Below are positions 1-11,663 of a stretch of DNA of 64,000 nt, piece after piece (position 1 is the first letter of the stretch; each line of letters starts with the position of its first letter). Below the pieces are notes generated by a model. The model was not told where the DNA came from. It did no database searches and saw nothing but the letters and a program-made list of their open reading frames with translations. Made by a program: the position numbers and the translations under genes. Origin of the DNA: Pseudomonas sp. B20(2017) (GTDB taxonomy: Bacteria > Pseudomonadota > Gammaproteobacteria > Pseudomonadales > Pseudomonadaceae). The stretch is taken from positions 186,001 through 250,000 of the forward strand of contig NZ_NEJP01000003.1 in NCBI RefSeq assembly GCF_002113125.1. Direction: 5' to 3'.

Positions 1-1247
1 TGCCGCCCTGCAAGATCGGGCGCATGGACATGCCTGACGGTCTGGTGATTTATGTGTTGATCTGCCCTGAACTCTACGCTCGCGACGGCGGCCCGTATGG
101 CGCCAACAATGGTCGCGACTGGCCGGACAACCACATTCGCTTCGCCCGCCTGGGTCTGGCCGCTGCCGATATCGCCGCCAACCTCGCGCAAATCCACTGG
201 TGCCCGGATCTGGTGCACGCCCACGATTGGCCGGCTGGCCTGGCGCCTGCCTACATGCACTGGCGCGGGCAGCGCACGCCGACCTTGTTCACCATTCACA
301 ACCTCGCTTATCAAGGCGTGACCAGCCTTGGCTCGTGCCCGGAACTCGGGATTCCCGCCCATGCCCTGCAACAGGAAGGCATGGAGTTCTACGGCAAGAT
401 GTCGTTCCTCAAGGCCGGCATGGCCTATTCGAGCCACATCACCACCGTCAGTGCCACCTACGCGCAGGAAATCACCACCCCGGATTTCGGCTGCGGTCTC
501 GACGGTTTTCTCGCCGCCAAGACCCAGCAAGGTTTGCTCAGCGGCATCCCCAATGGCATCGATGAAAGCTGGGACGCCGCCACCGACCCGCATCTGTTTG
601 CACCGTTCGCCATCGGCGACTGGGAAGGCAAAGCCATCAACGCAGCGCACGTTCGTGAACTGTTCGGTCTGCAAGACTCTGAAGGCCCGCTGTTTGCCGT
701 GGTCTCGCGTCTGGTTTATCAAAAAGGCCTGGACCTGACCGAAGCCGTTTCGGAGTACATCGTGCAGAACGGTGGCCAGATCGCGATCATCGGCCGTGGC
801 GAGCCGGAAGAAGAACAGGCCATGCGCGAACTGGCGCTGCGCTTTCCCGGCCAGATCGGCGTGCGCATCGGCTTCAATGAAACCGATGCCCGCCGCATGT
901 TTGCCGGCAGCGATTTCCTGCTGATGCCATCACGCTATGAGCCTTGCGGTCTGAGCCAGATGTACGCCCAGCGCTTCGGTTCGTTGCCGGTAGCGCGCAA
1001 TACCGGCGGCCTGGCCGACACCATTGAAAACGGCGTCACCGGTTTTCTCTTCAACGAATCGACAGTGGACAGCTATCGCGAAGCACTGAGCCGCGCGTTC
1101 AAGGTTTTTGCCTTTCCAGAGCTGCTCAATGCCATGCGTTGCCGGGCAATGGCGGCCCCTTTCAACTGGTGCAAAGCCGTCGAACCCTATGCCGATCTCT
1201 ACGAACAACTGGTGGCCAAGGCGCTGGGTAAAACCCACCACAAATAA
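1..1247 (+). CDS. glgA: Glycogen synthase GlgA (GT5), 5' end cut off by the window
   Basis: Transfers glucose from ADP-glucose to the non-reducing end of an alpha-1,4-glucan in the cytoplasm. The frame is open to the left edge (first whole codon at base 3), and about 414 of the usual roughly 520 residues are visible. The N-terminal KxGGL substrate-binding segment is therefore missing. Visible family motifs are HAHDW, FTIHNLAYQG, the GIPNGID loop and, in the C-terminal Rossmann domain, VSRLVYQKGLDL and MPSRYEPCGL, with the conserved glutamate of the retaining GT-B fold. ATGs at 24 and 30 are internal methionines. The stop lies 15 nt before treZ, so it heads the + strand glycogen/trehalose operon. 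Confidence 0.95.
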   Translation, partial: PPCKIGRMDMPDGLVIYVLICPELYARDGGPYGANNGRDWPDNHIRFARLGLAAADIAANLAQIHWCPDLVHAHDWPAGLAPAYMHWRGQRTPTLFTIHNLAYQGVTSLGSCPELGIPAHALQQEGMEFYGKMSFLKAGMAYSSHITTVSATYAQEITTPDFGCGLDGFLAAKTQQGLLSGIPNGIDESWDAATDPHLFAPFAIGDWEGKAINAAHVRELFGLQDSEGPLFAVVSRLVYQKGLDLTEAVSEYIVQNGGQIAIIGRGEPEEEQAMRELALRFPGQIGVRIGFNETDARRMFAGSDFLLMPSRYEPCGLSQMYAQRFGSLPVARNTGGLADTIENGVTGFLFNESTVDSYREALSRAFKVFAFPELLNAMRCRAMAAPFNWCKAVEPYADLYEQLVAKALGKTHHK

Positions 1248-1262
1248 CCAGGGAGGTTGTCG

Positions 1263-3068
1263 ATGAAGCCGTTACGGTCCCATGAAACCTGGCCCCACGG
1301 CGCGATCATGCTGGAGACTGACCACACACAGTTTGCGTTGTGGGCGCCGGATGCGTTTTACGTAAGTGTCGAAATGGACAACGGCCAGTCACTGCCGATG
1401 CTGCCGCAGAATGACGGCTGGTTCGTGATCAAGAGCCGCTGCCCGGCCGGCACTCGCTACCGATTCAACATTGATGGTGAACTTGAGGTGCCGGACCCGG
1501 CCTCCAGAGCGCAGGACGGGGATCTGGATCGCCACAGTGTGGTGGTCGATCCCCACGCCTACCCGTGGCGGCATGTGACCTGGCAGGGTCGACCGTGGAA
1601 TGAAGCGGTGATCTACGAGTTGCATGTCGGCGCGCTCGGCGGTTTTGCCGAGGTCGAGCAACACCTTGAACGCCTCGCTGCCCTGGGCATTACCGCCATC
1701 GAGCTGATGCCGATCGCGCAATACCCCGGCGATCGCAACTGGGGTTACGACGGCGTGCTGCACTATGCGCCGCAAGCTTCCTATGGCACGCCGGAACAAC
1801 TCAAACACCTGATCGACAGCGCCCACGGTCACGGTCTGGCGGTCATTCTCGACGTGGTCTACAACCACTTCGGCCCGGACGGCAATTATCTGCATCGCTA
1901 CGCCAAGGGCTTTTTTCGCGAAGACAAACATACGCCGTGGGGCGCCGCGATTGATTTCCGGCGTCGCGAGGTGCGGGACTTCTTCATCGATAACGCGCTG
2001 ATGTGGTTACTGGAGTACCGCTTTGACGGCCTGCGCCTGGACGCGGTGCACGCCATCGAGGACCCGGACTTCCTCCAGGAACTCGCCCGTCGCGTCCGTC
2101 AGCAGATCGACCCGGCCCGCCACGTCTGGCTGACCGTGGAGAACGAACACAATCAGGCCAGCCTGCTGGAAGAAGCCTACGACGCGCAGTGGAACGACGA
2201 CGGCCACAACGCCCTGCATGTGTTGCTGACCGGTGAAACCGATGCCTATTACGCTGACTACGCCGAGCAGCCCACCGAACAACTGGCCCGCTGCCTGAGC
2301 CAGGGTTTCGTGTTTCAGGGTCATATCACCCGCCATGGCGAACCCCGTGGCGAGCCGAGCGAGCATCTTCCCTCCACCGCGTTCGTGCTGTTCCTGCAGA
2401 ACCATGATCAAATCGGCAACCGCGCCTTCGGCGAACGTCTGCATCAACTGGCCGACCCGCGCGCGGTGGAAGCAGCGACCGTACTGCTGTTGCTGTCGCC
2501 GATGATTCCCTTGATGTTCATGGGCGACGAATACGCCGCCGAACAACCCTTCCTGTTTTTCACCAGCCACCATGGCGAACTGGCGAAGCTGGTGCGCGAA
2601 GGCCGCCGGAATGAGTTTGCAGCGTTCAGTGCTTTCTCCGATCCGCATAAACGCGAGCAGATTCCCGACCCGAACGCCGAGCAAACCTTTCACGCCTCAC
2701 AACCGCGGCTGGTCGGCAGCGGCACACCTCGGCAACGAGCGACGTTGGCGCTGTATCGCCAGCTTCTGCAATTGCGCCATCAATACATCATTCCCAACCT
2801 GCCCGGCACCCAAGCCCTTGGCGCCCATGTATTGGGGCCGGGCGCCGTCAGCGCGCGCTGGCGGCTGGGTGATGGCAGCGAGCTGCGAATCGACCTGAAC
2901 CTCGGTGACACGCCAGTGGTCAACCCACCACAGGGCGATACGGAATGGCTGTTCAGCCAGCCTCCCGCTGTCGACCTGACGGATAAGGGGCAACTGCCCC
3001 CGTATTGCGCGCTCGTCAGCCTCACGGCCGCAACCCCTTTGCCCCCCCTGGATGGAGAGCGCCTATGA
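1263..3068 (+). CDS. treZ: Malto-oligosyltrehalose trehalohydrolase TreZ
   Basis: GH13 enzyme that releases trehalose from maltooligosyl-trehalose made by TreY; cytoplasmic. It has 601 residues, the normal size. An N-terminal CBM48-like beta domain (about 10-95) precedes the barrel. Catalytic signatures are DGLRLDAVHA (nucleophile Asp, about 259), VENEHNQ (acid/base Glu, about 292) and NHDQIGNRAFGERL (about 380). The start is ATG 1263, because GGGAGG at 1251-1256 lies 6 nt before it; an upstream TTG at 1257 touches the Shine-Dalgarno and is less likely. It overlaps malQ by ATGA, which implies translational coupling. Confidence 0.95.
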   Translation: MKPLRSHETWPHGAIMLETDHTQFALWAPDAFYVSVEMDNGQSLPMLPQNDGWFVIKSRCPAGTRYRFNIDGELEVPDPASRAQDGDLDRHSVVVDPHAYPWRHVTWQGRPWNEAVIYELHVGALGGFAEVEQHLERLAALGITAIELMPIAQYPGDRNWGYDGVLHYAPQASYGTPEQLKHLIDSAHGHGLAVILDVVYNHFGPDGNYLHRYAKGFFREDKHTPWGAAIDFRRREVRDFFIDNALMWLLEYRFDGLRLDAVHAIEDPDFLQELARRVRQQIDPARHVWLTVENEHNQASLLEEAYDAQWNDDGHNALHVLLTGETDAYYADYAEQPTEQLARCLSQGFVFQGHITRHGEPRGEPSEHLPSTAFVLFLQNHDQIGNRAFGERLHQLADPRAVEAATVLLLLSPMIPLMFMGDEYAAEQPFLFFTSHHGELAKLVREGRRNEFAAFSAFSDPHKREQIPDPNAEQTFHASQPRLVGSGTPRQRATLALYRQLLQLRHQYIIPNLPGTQALGAHVLGPGAVSARWRLGDGSELRIDLNLGDTPVVNPPQGDTEWLFSQPPAVDLTDKGQLPPYCALVSLTAATPLPPLDGERL

Positions 3069-5143
3069 GCGATGCGCAACTGGAAATTCTCGCCAGCCGA
3101 GCCGGCCTTGCCGTCGACTGGATCGACGCCAACGGCCGCCAGCAAAAAGTCGCCCCGGCGGTGCTGCGCAATGTTTTGACCGGCCTCGGTCACCCGGCCG
3201 GAACGGCCCAGGAAATCGACGCCAGCCTGCTCGAACTGCAACAGGTGCAGGAAAATCGTAATCTGCCTCCGCTGCTCACCGCAGACGTCGGCGTGGGTCT
3301 GGACCTGGCCCGCTATTTCGAACCCGATACCCCTTGCGAGGTTCACCTTGAAGACGGCTCGCGCCTGAGCCTGAAGCTGGATGCCAAGGCCGTGTTGCCC
3401 GGCGAGATTCCGGTCGGCTACCAGCAAGTGCACATCGCCGATCAGCAATTCACTCTGGCCGTCGCACCGGAGCGCTGCTTCAGCGTGGGTGACGCGGTGG
3501 ACAGCCCGATCCCTCGCGTGTGGGGCCTGAGCGTGCAGCTTTATGGCTTGCGCCGACCCGGCGATGGCGGTTTCGGCGACACCCAGGCTTTGGAAGAACT
3601 AGCCCGGGTGGCCGGCGAGCGCGGCGCCGATGCGCTGGCGATCAGCCCGCTGCACGCGATGTTCAGCGCCGACACCGGGCGCTACAGCCCCTACTCGCCG
3701 TCCAGTCGGCTGTTTCTCAATTCGTTGTACGCCGCACCCGGCGCAATCCTCGGCGAGCGCGCGCTGCGCGATGCGATTGACGCGGCCGGCCTGACCGATC
3801 AGTTCGAGCAACTGGAAAACCTGAAACTGATTGACTGGCCGAAAGCCGCCGAAGCCAAACTGAAACTGCTGCAAGCCTTGTACGACGGCTTCATCGGCGG
3901 CGAACACCCGTTGCACGCCGACTTCTCCAGTTTTCGCGATGCCGGCGGCGAAGCGCTGGAAAACCACTGTCGCTTCGAAGCCATCCAGGAAATGCGCGCC
4001 GCCCGTGGCGAAAGCCTCGACTGGCGCCAATGGCCGGAACACTGGCACGACCCGCGCGGTGCCGCCCTCGGCGCGTTTGCCGAGGAATACGCCGAGCGCA
4101 TCAGCTACTTCGCGTTCTGCCAATGGTTGATCCACCGCTGCCTCGAACGCGCCCAGACCGCCGCTCGCAGCGCCGGCATGGGCATCGGCCTGATCGCCGA
4201 TCTGGCGGTGGGCGCCGACGGTGCCGGCAGTCAAGCCTGGAGCTTTCAGGACGAGCTGTTGGCCTCGCTGACCGTCGGCGCGCCGCCAGACATCCTCAAT
4301 CGCTCCGGCCAGGGCTGGGGCATTTCTGCGTTTTCCCCGGAAGGTCTGGTGCGCAACGGTTTTCGTGCGTTCATCGACATGCTGCGCGCCAATTTCGCCC
4401 ACGCCGGCGGGCTGCGCATCGACCATGTCATGGGTCTGCAACGGTTATGGGTGATCCCCAACGGTGCAGCCCCGGCGGACGGCGCCTACCTGTATTACCC
4501 GGTGGATGACCTGCTGCGTCTGCTGACCCTCGAGTCCCATCGCCATCAAGCGATCGTGCTAGGTGAAGACCTCGGCACCGTGCCCGATGGTCTGCGGGAA
4601 AAGCTCATCGCCCGGGCCATGCTCGGCATGCGCGTGTTGCTGTTCGAACAGGACAACACCCATTTCAAACCGATCCTCGACTGGCCGGACAACGCCCTGG
4701 CCACCACCAGCACCCACGACCTGCCAACGCTCAACGGTTGGTGGCATGGCCGCGACATCGACTGGAACGCGCGGCTCGGGCTGATCGATGCCAATGGCGA
4801 AATCGACTGGCGCCGCTACCGCGAACGCGAGCGTGAAGGCTTGCGCGGTGCACTGAGCCAGGACCCGCAAAACTTTCGCGAGGAATCCCACGAGGCCGAT
4901 CAGGTAGTCGACGCCGCTGTGCGTTTCCTCGGCCACACCCGCGCGCCGCTGGTGCTGCTGCCACTGGAAGATGCGCTGGGACTCGACGAACAAGCCAACT
5001 TGCCCGGCACCATCGACACCCACCCCAACTGGTCACGCCGCCTGCCCGGCACCAGTGAAGCGCTGCTTGATGGCATCGACGCCGCGAGACGCCTGGAACT
5101 GTTGGCTTGCGCGCGTCTTCAGGCAGCCGAGCGTGACCGATGA
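3065..5143 (+). CDS. malQ: 4-alpha-glucanotransferase (amylomaltase) MalQ
   Basis: GH77 disproportionating enzyme that moves maltooligosyl units between glucans. In this operon it probably recycles short maltodextrins left by TreY/TreZ and GlgX. It has 692 residues, including the N-terminal extension common in proteobacterial MalQ. Motifs are LRIDHVMGLQRLW with the nucleophile Asp (about 452), GEDLGTVP with the acid/base Glu (about 500) and STHDLPTLNGWW (about 549). The start is ATG 3065, overlapping the treZ stop as ATGA; the frame is open 20 codons further upstream but that lies inside treZ. The stop overlaps the treY start in the same way. Confidence 0.95.
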   Translation: MSDAQLEILASRAGLAVDWIDANGRQQKVAPAVLRNVLTGLGHPAGTAQEIDASLLELQQVQENRNLPPLLTADVGVGLDLARYFEPDTPCEVHLEDGSRLSLKLDAKAVLPGEIPVGYQQVHIADQQFTLAVAPERCFSVGDAVDSPIPRVWGLSVQLYGLRRPGDGGFGDTQALEELARVAGERGADALAISPLHAMFSADTGRYSPYSPSSRLFLNSLYAAPGAILGERALRDAIDAAGLTDQFEQLENLKLIDWPKAAEAKLKLLQALYDGFIGGEHPLHADFSSFRDAGGEALENHCRFEAIQEMRAARGESLDWRQWPEHWHDPRGAALGAFAEEYAERISYFAFCQWLIHRCLERAQTAARSAGMGIGLIADLAVGADGAGSQAWSFQDELLASLTVGAPPDILNRSGQGWGISAFSPEGLVRNGFRAFIDMLRANFAHAGGLRIDHVMGLQRLWVIPNGAAPADGAYLYYPVDDLLRLLTLESHRHQAIVLGEDLGTVPDGLREKLIARAMLGMRVLLFEQDNTHFKPILDWPDNALATTSTHDLPTLNGWWHGRDIDWNARLGLIDANGEIDWRRYREREREGLRGALSQDPQNFREESHEADQVVDAAVRFLGHTRAPLVLLPLEDALGLDEQANLPGTIDTHPNWSRRLPGTSEALLDGIDAARRLELLACARLQAAERDR

Positions 5144-7917
5144 GTACATTGCCTATCCAGAGACCGCGGGCCACGGTCCGCCTGCAGTTTCATCGCGGCT
5201 TTACCCTTGATCAAGCAGTGCCGCTGGTGCCGTACTTCGCCCGGCTCGGCATCAGCCACATTTATGCCTCGCCGTTGCTCGCCGCCCGCGCGGGCTCGAT
5301 GCACGGCTACGATGTGGTCGACCCGACCCGCGTCAATCCGGAACTCGGCGGCGAGCCGGCCTTGCGCCGTCTGGTCGCCAGCCTGCGCGAGCACGGCATG
5401 GGGCTGATCCTCGACATCGTCTCCAATCACATGGCGGTCGGGGGCGGCGACAATCCATGGTGGCTCGATCTGCTGGAATGGGGCCGGCTCAGTCCCTACG
5501 GCGAATTCTTCGACATTCAGTGGCACTCCCCTGACCCGTTGATGGAAGGCCAGTTACTGCTGCCGTTTCTTGGCAGCGATTACGGCGTCGCGCTCCAGGA
5601 CGCGACCCTGCCGCTGGTGTTCAGCGCCGAGAGCGGCACCTTCCACGTCGAGCATTACGAGCATCACTTCCCGATCTGCCCCGGCGATTACGGCGAACTG
5701 CTCAAAGCTGATGACACCTCGAACGAAGCGCTCAAAGCCCTCGCCGACCGCTTCAGCGCGCTCAGTTATCAGACCGACGCCCGCTCGCTGGCCCTCCCGC
5801 TCAAGGAAGAACTTCAGCAACTGGCCAGCGACCCCGACGTTCTACAAGCCATTGAGCGCAACCTGACGCACTACGATTCGAAGACCGAAGAAGGTTTTCA
5901 GCGCCTGCACCAATTGCTGGAACGGCAAAGCTATCGTCTGGCGAGCTGGCGCACGGCGGCGGATGACATCAACTGGCGGCGTTTCTTCGACATCAACGAA
6001 CTCGGCGGTTTGCGGGTCGAGCGCCCGGCGGTGTTTGAAGCGACCCACGGCAAGATCTTCCAGTTGATCGGCGAAGGCCTGATCGACGGCCTGCGCATCG
6101 ACCACATCGACGGCCTCGCCGACCCGCGCAGTTACTGCCGCAAACTGCGCCGTCGCCTCAACCACCTGGCACCGGGCCGGCACTTGCCAATCTACGTCGA
6201 GAAGATCCTCGGCGACGGTGAAACCCTGCCCACCGACTGGTCCGTGGACGGCAGCACCGGTTACGAATTCATGAATCAGTTGTCGCTGCTGCAACACGAC
6301 CCGGACGGCGAACATGTGCTGGGTGATTTGTGGAAACGTCGCACCGAACGTCCCTCTGCGTTTATCGAAGAAGCGCAACTGGCGCGCCAGCAGATCCTCA
6401 ACGGTTCGCTGGCCAGCGATTGCGAGAGCGTCGCCCAGGCCCTGCTGCAAGTGGCGCGCGATGACCTGATGACCCGCGACCTCACGCTCGGCTCGATCCG
6501 TCGGGTGTTGCAGGCGCTGATCGTGCACTTCCCGGTCTATCGCACCTACATCACCCCGATGGGTCGTTCGGCGCGGGACGAAGTGTTTTTCCAGCAGGCC
6601 ATGGACGGTGCCCGGCAGACATTGAGCGAAGCCGATTGGCCGGTGCTCGACTCTGTAGCCGGATGGCTCGGCGGCCAGCCGTGGCGACGCAAGCCCCGTG
6701 GCCGTTCGCGCAAGATTCTGAAACACGCCTGCGTGCGCTTTCAGCAACTCACCTCACCAGCCGCCGCCAAAGCGGTGGAAGACACCGCGCTGTATCGCTC
6801 GGCGGTGCTGCTGTCGCGCAATGACGTCGGCTACAACACCGAACAGTTCAGCGCGCCGGTCAGCGACTTTCACGCGGTGAACCAGCAACGGCTGGCGAGC
6901 TTCCCGGACAACCTGCTGGCCACCGCCACCCACGATCACAAACGCGGCGAGGACACCCGCGCGCGACTGGCCGTGCTCAGTGAACGCAGCCACTGGTACG
7001 CCGAACAGGTCGAGTTGTGGCGCGCCCTCGCCCGGCCGCTGCGCCATGACGATCAACTGCCGTCGTCGGCAGACGAATTGATCCTCTATCAGGCGCTGCT
7101 CGGCAGTTGGCCGCTGGACCTGCGCGACGACGATCAGGCCGGTTTCGCCGACTACGCCAAACGTGTCTGGCAGTGGCAGCAGAAAGCCCTGCGCGAAGCC
7201 AAGCTGCAAAGCAGCTGGAGTGCACCGAACGAGGCTTACGAAAACGCGGCGCAAGCGTTCACTGAACAGTTGCTGCTGGCACCCGAGGGCGAACTGCTGC
7301 GCGGGGCCCTGGCCAAGAGCGTCAACAGCATTGCTGCTGCCGGGGCTCTGAACGGGCTGGCGCAAACCTTGCTGCGCATGACAGTGCCGGGAGTGCCGGA
7401 TCTGTATCAGGGCAACGAGTTCTGGGACTTCAGCATGGTCGACCCGGACAACCGCCGGCCAGTGGACTACGCCGCCCGGCAGCAGGCGCTGGAGACTCCC
7501 GGTCCGGTTCAGGAACTGTTGGTGAACTGGCGCGACGGGCGAATCAAGCAGGCATTGATCGCCCAGGTACTGCGTCTGCGCGCCGACGACACCGAGTTGT
7601 TTCGCCAGGGTTCGTACCAGGCCCTCGAGATACTGGGCAGCCAGGCGCACAACGTGCTCGCGTTTGCCCGCGAGCATGGGGGGCAACGGATCATCGTAGT
7701 CGTGCCGATCCGTTGCGCAACACTGCTGGAAAACAGTGCCATACCGAAGGTCGATGCGCTGCGCTGGGGCGACACGCGAGTAGTTTTACCGTTCGACGCC
7801 TCTGACGAAAATCTGAAGGGACTTTTTTCAAGCAGCGCAGTCACAAAAAACAGGGAGCTGCACGTCAGCGCCGCACTGGGGGACTTCCCGGTCAATCTGC
7901 TTATCCAACACGTCTAG
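5140..7917 (+). CDS. treY: Malto-oligosyltrehalose synthase TreY
   Basis: GH13 (1->4)-alpha-D-glucan 1-alpha-D-glucosylmutase: it turns the reducing-end alpha-1,4 bond of a maltodextrin into a trehalose-type alpha,alpha-1,1 bond, giving the substrate of TreZ. It has 925 residues, typical of pseudomonad TreY. Signatures are the N-terminal HGYDVVDPTRVNPELGG, LRIDHIDGLADP (nucleophile Asp, about 320), YVEKIL (acid/base Glu, about 354) and PDLYQGNE near 753. The ATGA overlap with malQ makes treZ-malQ-treY one coupled unit. Confidence 0.96.
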   Translation: MSTLPIQRPRATVRLQFHRGFTLDQAVPLVPYFARLGISHIYASPLLAARAGSMHGYDVVDPTRVNPELGGEPALRRLVASLREHGMGLILDIVSNHMAVGGGDNPWWLDLLEWGRLSPYGEFFDIQWHSPDPLMEGQLLLPFLGSDYGVALQDATLPLVFSAESGTFHVEHYEHHFPICPGDYGELLKADDTSNEALKALADRFSALSYQTDARSLALPLKEELQQLASDPDVLQAIERNLTHYDSKTEEGFQRLHQLLERQSYRLASWRTAADDINWRRFFDINELGGLRVERPAVFEATHGKIFQLIGEGLIDGLRIDHIDGLADPRSYCRKLRRRLNHLAPGRHLPIYVEKILGDGETLPTDWSVDGSTGYEFMNQLSLLQHDPDGEHVLGDLWKRRTERPSAFIEEAQLARQQILNGSLASDCESVAQALLQVARDDLMTRDLTLGSIRRVLQALIVHFPVYRTYITPMGRSARDEVFFQQAMDGARQTLSEADWPVLDSVAGWLGGQPWRRKPRGRSRKILKHACVRFQQLTSPAAAKAVEDTALYRSAVLLSRNDVGYNTEQFSAPVSDFHAVNQQRLASFPDNLLATATHDHKRGEDTRARLAVLSERSHWYAEQVELWRALARPLRHDDQLPSSADELILYQALLGSWPLDLRDDDQAGFADYAKRVWQWQQKALREAKLQSSWSAPNEAYENAAQAFTEQLLLAPEGELLRGALAKSVNSIAAAGALNGLAQTLLRMTVPGVPDLYQGNEFWDFSMVDPDNRRPVDYAARQQALETPGPVQELLVNWRDGRIKQALIAQVLRLRADDTELFRQGSYQALEILGSQAHNVLAFAREHGGQRIIVVVPIRCATLLENSAIPKVDALRWGDTRVVLPFDASDENLKGLFSSSAVTKNRELHVSAALGDFPVNLLIQHV

Positions 7918-7946
7918 CAGCATGAGTTCAGTTCAGGAGCATTGCG

Positions 7947-8282
7947 ATGAGTACCGACGATAAACGCATCCGCGAATTCGCCTATCAGATCTGGGAATCC
8001 GAAGGTAAACCCGAAGGCCAGGAATCGCGCCACTGGGAGATGGCGCGCAAACTGGCCGAAGCCGAAGCCCTTGCACCGAAGAAATCGCCCAAGGCAGCCG
8101 GTAGTAAAACTGCTGGCAAGACTTCCACTGCAACGGCCGCCAATGGCAAGGCGCCAGTGGCTAAAACCAAGACCGCTTCTACCAAGGCCAAACCTGCCGG
8201 CGCTGTCGCAACCGTAGTTCCTCCGGGTGAGAAAGCGGCCGAGAAAAAACCGCGCGCTCCACGCAAGCCCCCGGCGTCCTGA
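7947..8282 (+). CDS. Small DUF2934-domain protein with Ala/Lys/Pro-rich tail
   Basis: 111 residues. The first 40 or so form a DUF2934 domain (RIREFAYQIWESEGKPEG, then the conserved HW of RHWEMARKLAEAE). The remainder is a low-complexity, strongly basic tail of Ala, Lys, Pro and Thr that ends in KKPRAPRKPP and looks disordered. Similar small proteins sit between treY and glgX in many pseudomonads, so the position is conserved, but the function is unknown. The tail recalls histone-H1-like or nucleic-acid-binding proteins, which is only an analogy. The start at 7947 has CAGGAG about 9 nt upstream. Confidence 0.8.
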   Translation: MSTDDKRIREFAYQIWESEGKPEGQESRHWEMARKLAEAEALAPKKSPKAAGSKTAGKTSTATAANGKAPVAKTKTASTKAKPAGAVATVVPPGEKAAEKKPRAPRKPPAS

Positions 8283-8368
8283 CGTCACCCGAACCATTGA
8301 ACTGATTGACCGTGTGGCGGGTTCGCTCGCCACCGAGGGCCGACTCGTCCTCAAAAAATATGAAGTCT

Positions 8369-8460
8369 CTGTGGGAGCGAGCTTGCTCGCGAAGGCGATC
8401 TATCAGTCACCAGCATCTTTGAATGACAGACCGTATTCGCGAGCAAGCCCGCTCCCACAG
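8369..8460. repeat. REP doublet (REPIN) between the DUF2934 gene and glgX
   Basis: Two inverted REP units (left arm CTGTGGGAGCGAGCTTGCTC, right arm GAGCAAGCCCGCTCCCACAG) separated by about 40 nt. The right unit has one change in its core (AAGCCCG instead of AAGCTCG). It ends 43 nt before glgX. Confidence 0.9.
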
Positions 8461-8503
8461 AAGATTGATGTTCACCCCGACTTACTGACTTGCAGGAGCA
8501 CCT

Positions 8504-10663
<2,160 letters not shown>

Positions 10664-10664
10664 T

Positions 10665-11663
10665 ATGGACCTGGACCAGTATCTTGCGCAGCGCATCCCG
10701 GACTATCCCGATACGGCGGCCCTCGGCCGATGCCTGCGGGAGATGGTCGAAGCCGGGCTGGATTGCCTGCCAATGCCCGGCAGCGGTCAGACGCTCGAGC
10801 GTTTCCGGGCCTTGGCCGCCGTCGCCGGCCATGACTTGAGCCTGTGCAAACTCTACGAAGGGCACACCGATGCCCTGGCGATCATCCAGCAACTCGGCGG
10901 GTCGCCGACGCCGGGCAGTACGTGGGGCATGTGGGCGGCCGAACCACCCGACGCACGAGTGCGGATCACGCCGGCGGGACACTTGGTGCGACTCAATGGG
11001 CGAAAAGCCTGGTGTTCCGGTGCTACCGTGCTCAGTCACGGCTTGCTGACCGCATGGGATCAGCATGAGCACCAGCAACTGATTGCGGTGGCCATGGATC
11101 AGCCGGGGGTGAAAATCACGGGTGAAAGCTGGCAGGCCGTGGGGATGGGCGCGACCGGCAGTGTCGAAGTCACCTTCGACGATGTCGAGGGACAAGCCAT
11201 CGGCGCCCCCGGTGACTACCTGCAACGACCGGGCTTCTGGCAGGGCGGGATCGGAATCGCGGCCTGCTGGTACGGCGCGGCACGCCAGATCTCCGAGCGC
11301 TTGCGCAAGCACTGCGCGCAACGCGAAGAGCCTCACGCCCTTGCCCATCTGGGTGCCGTCGACACGGCATTACATGCAGCCGCAGCGGCCTTGCGTGCCA
11401 GTGCTGCGGACATCGACGCTCACCCCGACGCCAACGCCGAATTCATGGCCCGGCGCGTGCGCGCAGTCGTCGAGCACTCCGTCGAACAGGTCATCCGCGA
11501 CACCGGTCGTGCCCTCGGCGCCGGGCCGTTCTGCAAGGATCGCCACTTCGCCCGGCTGATGGCCGACCTGCCGGTCTTTGTGCGCCAGAGCCACGCCGAA
11601 CGCGACCTCGCCGCCCTCGGCCAATCGGTCGCCCGACAACCGAATGAGACATGGACGTTATGA
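10665..11663 (+). CDS. Acyl-CoA dehydrogenase-like flavoprotein
   Basis: 332 residues with the layout of a short acyl-CoA dehydrogenase. There is a weak alpha N-domain, a beta middle domain (GSTWGMWAAEPP, GRKAWCSGATVLSHGLLTA, SVEVTFDDVEG) and an alpha C-domain ending in RDTGRALGAGPFCKDRHFAR. It is shorter than the usual 380-390 residues. The substrate is unknown. The start is ATG 10665 with AAGAGGA 5-6 nt upstream, directly after the glgX stop; the longer open frame runs back into glgX. It overlaps the PIG-L gene by 13 nt, so it probably belongs to that small cluster (deacetylase, methyltransferase, glycosyltransferase) and not to glycogen metabolism. Confidence 0.75.
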   Translation: MDLDQYLAQRIPDYPDTAALGRCLREMVEAGLDCLPMPGSGQTLERFRALAAVAGHDLSLCKLYEGHTDALAIIQQLGGSPTPGSTWGMWAAEPPDARVRITPAGHLVRLNGRKAWCSGATVLSHGLLTAWDQHEHQQLIAVAMDQPGVKITGESWQAVGMGATGSVEVTFDDVEGQAIGAPGDYLQRPGFWQGGIGIAACWYGAARQISERLRKHCAQREEPHALAHLGAVDTALHAAAAALRASAADIDAHPDANAEFMARRVRAVVEHSVEQVIRDTGRALGAGPFCKDRHFARLMADLPVFVRQSHAERDLAALGQSVARQPNETWTL